From NCBI RefSeq assembly GCF_029223885.1, contig NZ_CP119409.1, positions 2,692,001 to 2,756,000 of the forward strand: DNA of 64,000 nucleotides, written 5' to 3'. Each line of letters starts with the position of its first letter. The stretch's first letter is position 1. Shown here in pieces: positions 17,686 through 23,643 of the stretch. This DNA comes from Pararhizobium gei. GTDB lineage: Bacteria; Pseudomonadota; Alphaproteobacteria; Rhizobiales; Rhizobiaceae. A program made the position numbers and the translations under genes. The notes under the pieces were generated by a model. That model was not told where the DNA came from, ran no database searches, and saw only the letters and a program-made list of their open reading frames with translations.

Positions 17686-17844
17686 TTAGTTGGCGGCGCG
17701 ATCAACCTTGCGGCCTGCATCCTGGGTCGCATCCACCGTATTGGCAGCGTCGGCGCCCATGCCGCGAATGGTATTGCCGCAAGACGCAAGCGTTGTAACC
17801 GAGAAAAGAACGAGACCGATGGTGGCGATTGTCTTTGCTGTCAT
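17686..17844 (-). CDS. Entericidin A/B-like small lipoprotein
   Basis: The 52-residue protein is shorter than the usual ORF cut-off. It reads MTAKTIATIGLVLFSVTTLA then SCGNTIRGMGADAANTVDAT and an AGRKVDRAAN end. It has a signal peptide with the lipobox LASC, so Cys22 would be lipidated. The C-N-T-x-x-G-x-G-x-D segment is that of the entericidin family (PF08085), small envelope lipoproteins first described as a toxin/antidote pair. AAGGAATT precedes the ATG by a good distance and a strong terminator follows. It sits antisense-oriented inside the corrinoid island and is probably a passenger. Confidence 0.9.
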   Translation of the reverse strand: MTAKTIATIGLVLFSVTTLASCGNTIRGMGADAANTVDATQDAGRKVDRAAN

Positions 17845-17876
17845 GGTGTGAATTCCTTACACTTTGTGACGGGTAA

Positions 17877-18506
17877 ATGGACCTGGAAGAAAGATCTCCG
17901 GCTATGGAACGCGTGAAAGCGGAAAAGGTTCACGTCATAGGTTGCGGCGCGATTGCCCGTGAAATCCTTGCGATCTGCGAAGCCAACCGGCTGTCCCACA
18001 TCGACCTCACCTGTCTTCCCGCCATCTGGCACAACACGCCGGAGAAGATTACCCCCGGCATCAAGGAAGCCATCGACAAGGCCCGCTCGGAAGGCTTTGC
18101 CCGGATCTTCATCGCCTATGCCGACTGCGGCACCGGGGGTCTGCTGGACCGTCTTTGCAAGGAAGAACAGGTCGAGCGCATCGACGGACCGCACTGCTAT
18201 TCCTTTTTTGCCGGCAATACGGCCTTCGAAGCGGCCTGGGACGATGATTTCACCTCCTTCTTCCTCACCGATTTCCTAGCCCGCCAGTTCGAGGCCTTCG
18301 TCATCGAGCCCTTGGGCCTCGATCGTCATCCGGAACTGCGGGACATGTATTTTGGACACTACAAGAAACTCGTCTATCTCTCGCAGGTGGAAGACGAAAA
18401 GCTGCAGGCCAAGGCGATGGCTGCGGCCGAAACACTGGGTCTTGCCTACGAATACCGGTTCACCGGATATGGCGACCTTCTGCCGGCACTTCTCGAAGCG
18501 CATTGA
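17877..18506 (+). CDS. DUF1638 family protein of the corrinoid island
   Basis: The 209-residue protein matches DUF1638: EKVHVIGCGAIAREILAICE, TCLPAIWHNTPEKITPGIKEAI, FIAYADCGTGGLLDRLC, and IDGPHCYSFFAGN, with conserved cysteines that could bind a metal or cluster. The function of the family is unknown; from memory it often lies beside corrinoid methyltransferase genes in archaea and bacteria. A later ATG at 17904 is an equally good start and would begin just before the conserved fold. It is the first rightward gene after the terminator and lipoprotein gene. Confidence 0.85.
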   Translation: MDLEERSPAMERVKAEKVHVIGCGAIAREILAICEANRLSHIDLTCLPAIWHNTPEKITPGIKEAIDKARSEGFARIFIAYADCGTGGLLDRLCKEEQVERIDGPHCYSFFAGNTAFEAAWDDDFTSFFLTDFLARQFEAFVIEPLGLDRHPELRDMYFGHYKKLVYLSQVEDEKLQAKAMAAAETLGLAYEYRFTGYGDLLPALLEAH

Positions 18507-18628
18507 ACAACGGCAAAAACCTTTTGTTATCCTTCACGAAATTTGGTTGCCTGCCGCGCATTTTATTTAATTTCATCGTAACGCCTACCCGCCAGATTGT
18601 TCTCAAAACAGAACGAGGGGAAACGGGG

Positions 18629-19270
18629 ATGGCAGACACTTTTGCGGCTGGGATATCGTCAAGACCCTATGCGGACCATCATCCGCAGCAGCTCTCGCAG
18701 CTCCTGCGCACCCTGTCGCTCAACGCAGGTCCGAAAGTCAGTCTGCGGGATCTTGCCATCGCCATGGAAGATCGCTCCTTCGGCGCCTTTCTGGTCGTAT
18801 TTGCGCTTCCCAACCTCATTCCGCTGCCGCCGGGCGCCACCTTCGTCCTCGGGCTTCCGCTGGTCTTCGTCGCCTGGCAGATGTTTGCCTCCAGCCGCAG
18901 CCGCATCTGGCTGCCCAGGCGTATGGGTGACTATGCGTTCGACAACGCCACCTTCTTCATCTTCGTCAACCGCATCCTTCCCTGGCTGCAGCGCGCCGAA
19001 ACCGTCATCAAACCGCGCGGCTGGTTTCTGTCCGGCCGTCTTGCCGAACGGCTGATCGGGCTGCTCGCACTTGTTCTCGCCATCGTCATTTTCCTTCCCA
19101 TTCCGTTCGGCAACTGGTTGCCAGCCTTTGCGCTTGCGGTGATCGGCTTTGCCCATATGGAACGGGACGGCATCGGCCTCGTCGCCGGCGCGCTGATCGG
19201 GGTGACGGCCATCGCAATCGCGGCGACGGTCGTCGCAGCCGCTGGCGCCTTTCTTGTTTTCCTCATCTGA
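18629..19270 (+). CDS. exoD: ExoD family membrane protein
   Basis: The protein has 213 residues from the ATG at 18629, which follows GAGGGG; the longer frame upstream lacks homology. ExoD family (PF06055) features are LSQLLRTLSLNAGPKVSLRDLAIAMEDRSFGAFLVVFALPNLIPLPPGATFVLGLPL and several later hydrophobic helices. ExoD was described in Sinorhizobium as affecting exopolysaccharide and alkaline tolerance; its molecular role is unclear. It lies between corrinoid-island genes without an obvious functional link. Confidence 0.9.
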   Translation: MADTFAAGISSRPYADHHPQQLSQLLRTLSLNAGPKVSLRDLAIAMEDRSFGAFLVVFALPNLIPLPPGATFVLGLPLVFVAWQMFASSRSRIWLPRRMGDYAFDNATFFIFVNRILPWLQRAETVIKPRGWFLSGRLAERLIGLLALVLAIVIFLPIPFGNWLPAFALAVIGFAHMERDGIGLVAGALIGVTAIAIAATVVAAAGAFLVFLI

Positions 19271-19285
19271 GCGTCGGACCCGGCC

Positions 19286-20062
19286 ATGACCCAGAGCAAC
19301 AAGCGGCCAGTCCTGGTCGTCACGGCCGGGGGCCGAAATCCGCAAATTCTGATCAACGCGCTTCAACACCGCTTCGAAACAGTGTCAGTCCTGCTCGAGA
19401 AGCCGGAATCGAAGACGGTTTTTTTCAAACGCCGCGCGCGCAAGCTCGGACGAGCGATGGCGGCCGGGCAACTGGCGACGATGGTCGTGTCGAAATTCGG
19501 CAAACGCTTTACCGAGAAGCGCGCGCAGGAGATAATTCGCCAGTACAATGTCAGCGACACGATCAATCCGACCGTGCCGGTCATCGACATCCTCTCGGTC
19601 AACTCGACTGAGGCGATCAACCATATCCGCCGGCTCGATCCCGGCGTCGTCTTCCTTGTCAGCTGCCGCATGCTGTCATCCGGCATACTTGCCGCAATCC
19701 CCTGCCCCGTCATCAATTTCCATGCCGGGATCAATCCGCAGTATCGCGGCCTGATGGGAGGCTATTGGTCGCGCATCGCTGGCGACGAGCGGAATTTCGG
19801 ATCGACAGTGCATCTTGTCGACAAGGGCGTCGATACCGGCGGCATTCTGTACCAATCGCGCATGGCACCTTCGAAAGAGGACACGCTGCACACCTACCCC
19901 CTGCTGCAAACCGCTGCCGCAACCGATATCGCCATCCGCGCCGTCGAGGACGCCCTTGCGGGCAACCTCAGGCCCTTGACGGTCGGCGGACCGTCGCGCC
20001 AGTGGTATCATCCGCCAGTCTGGACATGGCTCTGGAACGGATTTACGCGCGGCATCTGGTAG
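19286..20062 (+). CDS. Formyltransferase-fold protein (PF00551)
   Basis: The 258-residue protein carries the formyltransferase active-site elements: the N-x-H motif in VINFHAGINPQYRGLMGGYW and the Asp in STVHLVDKGVDTGGILYQ. The family uses 10-formyl-THF as donor to amines such as glycinamide ribonucleotide or amino sugars. The acceptor is unknown. It follows exoD by 15 nt and precedes the PF13769-MetV-MetF genes, so it either formylates an envelope sugar or draws on the C1-folate pool produced by the island. It is too short and divergent for PurN or Fmt to be certain. Confidence 0.8.
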   Translation: MTQSNKRPVLVVTAGGRNPQILINALQHRFETVSVLLEKPESKTVFFKRRARKLGRAMAAGQLATMVVSKFGKRFTEKRAQEIIRQYNVSDTINPTVPVIDILSVNSTEAINHIRRLDPGVVFLVSCRMLSSGILAAIPCPVINFHAGINPQYRGLMGGYWSRIAGDERNFGSTVHLVDKGVDTGGILYQSRMAPSKEDTLHTYPLLQTAAATDIAIRAVEDALAGNLRPLTVGGPSRQWYHPPVWTWLWNGFTRGIW

Positions 20063-20174
20063 ATATTTCTTCGATACCGGTGCCGGGTCGCTTTTAAGCA
20101 TGACCGGCGTCGTGCCAAGGTGAGCCATGACGCATGTGGATGCGCATTGTCGGCCAAGAGGAGAATTCGGGCAT

Positions 20175-20477
20175 ATGGCAGATCGCATTATCGTTTACTG
20201 GCGCGATATTCCGGCGCAGGTCATCATCAAGCAGGGCCGCAAGACTGCAAAACGCGAACTGACCCTGCGCTTTACCGAGGCGATCGACATGTGCGCCATG
20301 CGCACCGGTGCGGCCGATAGCGGCGACTATCTGGCCGAATGGCGCAAGGCCGAGCCGACGCCAGTCTCCGACGATCTGGAGATGGAAGCCGACAAGGCCG
20401 CAGCCGAACTGGAAGCGGCCTACGACAGGGACCGTCTGGTGGCTCTTGTCAAATCCGGCGGCAAAGACAATGGCTGA
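20175..20477 (+). CDS. PF13769 (virulence-factor family) small protein, overlaps metV
   Basis: The protein has 100 residues from the ATG at 20175, preceded by GAGGAG; an upstream ATG at 20127 adds 16 poorly conserved residues. It contains the family core MADRIIVYWRDIPAQVIIKQGRKTAKRELTLRF and a charged helix near the end. The Pfam label is historical and no activity is known. It overlaps the next gene by 8 nt and so is translationally coupled to the MetV-like protein, which strongly suggests a function with MetV/MetF. Confidence 0.82.
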   Translation: MADRIIVYWRDIPAQVIIKQGRKTAKRELTLRFTEAIDMCAMRTGAADSGDYLAEWRKAEPTPVSDDLEMEADKAAAELEAAYDRDRLVALVKSGGKDNG

Positions 20478-21069
20478 CACCGCGCCCGTCGTGAACAACA
20501 CCAAAGGCAACGCCGCCCCTGCAAAGAAAGCCGCGACGGGCGCCTACACGCCATCCGGCGTTTCGCCCAACCGCCGCGCGCGGCGCAGCTATACGATCCG
20601 CCTCTGGGCGGTGCGCCATTCGCGCTTTCTCGAATGGTTTTACCACCGTTTCGCCAATCTCTTCCTGCTGCTTCATCCGCTGTGGAAGACGATTGGCTAC
20701 AGCCGCGTGGAAGCGCCGGTCACCTTCGTCGAACGCAATGTCAAAGGGCTTTTGTTCGACTGTCGCATGTGCGGCCAGTGTGTCTTGTCTTCGACGGGCA
20801 TGTCCTGCCCGATGAACTGCCCGAAGCAGTTGCGCAACGGTCCTTGCGGTGGCGTGCGCGCCAATGGCAATTGCGAAGTCGAGCCCGATATGCCCTGTGT
20901 CTGGGTCAAGGCCTGGGAAGGCTCGCGAAACATGGCGAAGGGGGACGCGATCATGAACGTACAGAAACCGGTCAACCAGTCGCTCAGGGAAACATCCTCC
21001 TGGCTGCGCGTCACGGCGCAGGCCGCCGAAGCGCGTGAAGCGGCCGCAGCAGCCGGCAAGGATAGCTGA
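20470..21069 (+). CDS. MetV-like protein (methylene-THF reductase C-terminal domain)
   Basis: The 199-residue protein belongs to PF12225, known as MetV in acetogens. Cysteines 98, 101, 104, 113, 117, 126, 135 and 143 lie in FDCRMCGQC, SCPMNCPK, GPCGG, NCEVEP and PCVW, and should hold Fe-S or zinc centres. The N-terminus is Ala/Lys-rich and basic (SPNRRARRS). In acetogens MetV pairs with MetF in an Fe-S/flavin methylene-THF reductase. Here it overlaps the upstream PF13769 gene and is 3 nt from the MetF-like gene. In an aerobe the pair would more likely oxidise methyl-THF. Confidence 0.9.
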   Translation: MADTAPVVNNTKGNAAPAKKAATGAYTPSGVSPNRRARRSYTIRLWAVRHSRFLEWFYHRFANLFLLLHPLWKTIGYSRVEAPVTFVERNVKGLLFDCRMCGQCVLSSTGMSCPMNCPKQLRNGPCGGVRANGNCEVEPDMPCVWVKAWEGSRNMAKGDAIMNVQKPVNQSLRETSSWLRVTAQAAEAREAAAAAGKDS

Positions 21070-21072
21070 CGC

Positions 21073-22167
21073 ATGGCCCATATCGATGAAAATCCCCTTG
21101 GCCGCCATCTTCCCCTCGATCCCCAGCCGGGTCACTCTTCCCGCGGTCGTCTGGAGCGCGTTCTGCGGCGCGGCGAATTCGCCGTCACGGCCGAACTCAA
21201 CCCGCCTGATAGCGCCAATCCGGAAGATGTCTACGAGCGCGCCGCGATCTTCGAAGGCTGGGTGGATGGTATCAACGCAGTCGATGCGTCCGGCGCCAAT
21301 TGCCATATGTCGTCGGTTGGCATCTGCGCGCTTCTCACCCGCATGGGTTATGCGCCGATCATGCAGATTGCCTGCCGGGACAAGAACCGCATCGCCATCC
21401 AGGGCGACGTGCTGGGTGCCGCCGCCATGGGCGTCACCAACATCATGTGCCTGACCGGCGACGGCGTGCAGGCGGGCGACCAGCCGGGGGCCAAGCCGGT
21501 CTTCGACCTCGATTGCATGTCGCTGCTCGAAACCGTGCGGACCATGCGCGACAGTGGCAAGTTTCTGTCCGGCCGCAAGCTGACGACGCCCCCGCAGGTC
21601 TTTCTCGGCGCTGCGATCAATCCCTTCGCGCCACCCTATGATTTCCGCCCCTATCGCCTTGGCAAGAAGATCGAGGCCGGCGCGCAGTTCGTCCAGAGCC
21701 AGTACTGCTTCGACGTGCCGATGTTCCGCGACTACATGACGAAGGTGCGCGATCTCGGCTTCGACGAGAAATGCTACATTCTCGTCGGTGTCGGGCCGTT
21801 GGCATCTGCGAAAACAGCAAACTGGATCCGCAACAACGTGCCGGGCATCCATATTCCGGATGCGATCATCAAGCGGCTGGAAGGCGCGCAGGATCAGAAA
21901 AAAGAAGGCAAACAGCTCTGCATCGACATCATCAACGAGGTGAAAGAGATCAAGGGCGTTTCGGGCGTGCATGTCATGGCTTACCGGCAGGAAGAAACCG
22001 TCGCTGAAATCGTCCATGAATCCGGCGTTTTGAAAGGCCGCGTGCCATGGAAGCGCGAGGAGAACCCCGGCGATCATCGGGTTGCCGCGCGCCTCGAAGC
22101 GCTGAAGGACGGCAAGACGGAAAACCAGGAACAAATGGCGGATGTCGCCGCCCATCGTCCGCATTGA
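21073..22167 (+). CDS. MetF-like methylenetetrahydrofolate reductase of the MetVF type
   Basis: The 364-residue TIM-barrel flavoprotein is of the MTHFR family (PF02219). The N-terminus FAVTAELNPPDSANPEDVYERAA carries the conserved Glu. NIMCLTGDGVQ is the folate/flavin region and AGAQFVQSQYCFDV is conserved. It interconverts 5-methyl-THF and 5,10-methylene-THF. It is coupled to a MetV-like Fe-S subunit rather than standing alone, unlike the usual methionine-pathway MetF. In this island it would take methyl-THF from the AcsE-like enzyme encoded next. Confidence 0.93.
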   Translation: MAHIDENPLGRHLPLDPQPGHSSRGRLERVLRRGEFAVTAELNPPDSANPEDVYERAAIFEGWVDGINAVDASGANCHMSSVGICALLTRMGYAPIMQIACRDKNRIAIQGDVLGAAAMGVTNIMCLTGDGVQAGDQPGAKPVFDLDCMSLLETVRTMRDSGKFLSGRKLTTPPQVFLGAAINPFAPPYDFRPYRLGKKIEAGAQFVQSQYCFDVPMFRDYMTKVRDLGFDEKCYILVGVGPLASAKTANWIRNNVPGIHIPDAIIKRLEGAQDQKKEGKQLCIDIINEVKEIKGVSGVHVMAYRQEETVAEIVHESGVLKGRVPWKREENPGDHRVAARLEALKDGKTENQEQMADVAAHRPH

Positions 22168-22261
22168 ACGACTATTTCAGGCGCGGCGGGGAGCCGGGCT
22201 TTGACAACACCTTCCGGCGCATGACAGAGATCAGGCGCTCAACCGGACCCAGAGGATCAGC

Positions 22262-23209
22262 ATGACCCGCACCATCGTTGCCTCCGCTACCCGCGAAATT
22301 ATCATCGGCTTCGACCAGCCTTTCTGCGTCATCGGCGAACGCATCAACCCGACCGGCCGCAAGAAACTTGCCGCCGAGATGATCGAGGGCAATTTCGACA
22401 CCGTGATCAGGGATGCGCTGGAACAGGTTGCCGCAGGCGCCACCATGCTTGACGTCAATGCCGGTGTGACCTCAGTCAATCCCAACGAAACGGAGCCGGG
22501 CCTGCTCGTCCAGACGCTGGAAATCGTGCAAGGGCTGGTCGATGTGCCGCTATCGATCGACAGCTCGGTGACGGCCGCAATCGAAGCGGCGCTGAAGGTC
22601 GCCAAGGGCCGGCCGCTGGTCAACTCCGTCACCGGCGAGGAGGAAAAGCTCGAAGCCATCCTGCCGCTGTGCAAGAAATACGACGTCCCGGTGGTCGCCA
22701 TCTCCAATGACGAGACCGGCATTTCGATGGACCCGGACGTTCGTTTCGCAGTTGCGAAGAAAATTGTCGAGCGGGCGATGGATTATGGTATCAAGCCGCA
22801 CGATATCGTCGTCGATCCGCTGGTCATGCCCATCGGCGCGCTTGGCGACGCCGGCCGTCAGGTTTTTGCGCTGCTCTATCGGCTGCGCAACGAACTGAAG
22901 GTCAACACCACCTGCGGCCTGTCGAACATTTCGTTCGGCCTGCCGCATCGCCACGGCATCAATGCAGGCTTCATCCCCATGGTCATCGGTGCGGGCATGA
23001 CGTCGGCGATCATGAACCCCTGCCGTCCGCAGGAAATGGAAGCGGTCCGCGCAGCCAACGTGCTGAACGGCACGGACCCGAACTGCGGCAACTGGATCAT
23101 GAGCTATCGCGATCACAAGCCGGGCGAAGCCGCCGCGACTTCGACAGCAGCGCCGGGCGCTTCCAGCGGCCGCCGCGGTGGGCGTGCCGGCCGCGCAAGG
23201 GCGGAATAA
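22262..23209 (+). CDS. Methyl-corrinoid:tetrahydrofolate methyltransferase (AcsE/MtrH/MtgA-like)
   Basis: The 315-residue protein has the pterin-binding TIM-barrel fold (PF00809). Conserved pieces are CVIGERINPTGRKKL, TMLDVNAGVTSVNPNETEP, PLSIDSSV and TTCGLSNISFGLPHRHGIN, the last typical of MeTr/MtgA rather than of dihydropteroate synthase. It should move methyl from the corrinoid protein to THF (the reverse is also possible). The C-terminal 30 residues are a low-complexity basic tail (SSGRRGGRAGRARAE) beyond the fold. It lies 94 nt after the MetF-like gene in the same orientation. Confidence 0.93.
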   Translation: MTRTIVASATREIIIGFDQPFCVIGERINPTGRKKLAAEMIEGNFDTVIRDALEQVAAGATMLDVNAGVTSVNPNETEPGLLVQTLEIVQGLVDVPLSIDSSVTAAIEAALKVAKGRPLVNSVTGEEEKLEAILPLCKKYDVPVVAISNDETGISMDPDVRFAVAKKIVERAMDYGIKPHDIVVDPLVMPIGALGDAGRQVFALLYRLRNELKVNTTCGLSNISFGLPHRHGINAGFIPMVIGAGMTSAIMNPCRPQEMEAVRAANVLNGTDPNCGNWIMSYRDHKPGEAAATSTAAPGASSGRRGGRAGRARAE

Positions 23210-23256
23210 TCCGCCGGCAAGACGTAACAGGCGGAGAGATCTGCCCGAAAAGAGAC

Positions 23257-23601
23257 ATGATGTTTTTCAGTACCGATCTGCTCGACGAATTTGCGAGCCT
23301 CTGGTTCCAGGCTCCGATGGTGATGTCCACGCGCATACAGGACCTCGCCGTCTCCGGAATGAACGGATCCACCGGCGGACCGACGGACGTCGGGCAGATG
23401 ATCACTGAAAAACTGTCCGCCGCCGTTGAAAGCATCATGGCCGTCAACATGGCCATGATGGGCGAAGGCCTGATCGCTGCGACCGCGCTTGCCACCGGCA
23501 CCTGTGCTGGTCTTATCGGCGCGTCCGATCGCGTTGCGGTCGCCGCGCTGAAACCCTATGGCAGCCGTGTCCGCGCCAATGCGCGGCGGCTGAGCGAATA
23601 A
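23257..23601 (+). CDS. Small uncharacterised protein of the corrinoid island
   Basis: The 114-residue protein has no family I recognise. It is Met- and Ala-rich, with a weakly hydrophobic central stretch (SIMAVNMAMMGEGLIAATALATGTCAGLIGASDRVAVAAL) that could be a helical bundle or a loose membrane segment. There is no signal peptide. It is placed between the MeTr-like gene and the RACo-like gene, all in one direction, so it probably belongs to the same operon. A second in-frame ATG follows directly. Its stop codon lies in the first unit of a three-copy 15-bp repeat. Confidence 0.65.
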   Translation: MMFFSTDLLDEFASLWFQAPMVMSTRIQDLAVSGMNGSTGGPTDVGQMITEKLSAAVESIMAVNMAMMGEGLIAATALATGTCAGLIGASDRVAVAALKPYGSRVRANARRLSE

Positions 23602-23634
23602 GAGCTGAACGAATAAGAGCTGAACGAATAGGAT
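23590..23634 (+). repeat. Three tandem 15-bp units spanning the stop codon before the RACo-like gene
   Basis: The units are CTGAGCGAATAAGAG, CTGAACGAATAAGAG and CTGAACGAATAGGAT. Because 15 is a multiple of three, each unit repeats a stop codon in the same frame (TAA, TAA, TAG). The last copy supplies AGGA for the GTG start at 23644. It looks like a recent slippage expansion. Confidence 0.85.
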
Positions 23635-23643
23635 GTACTGACC

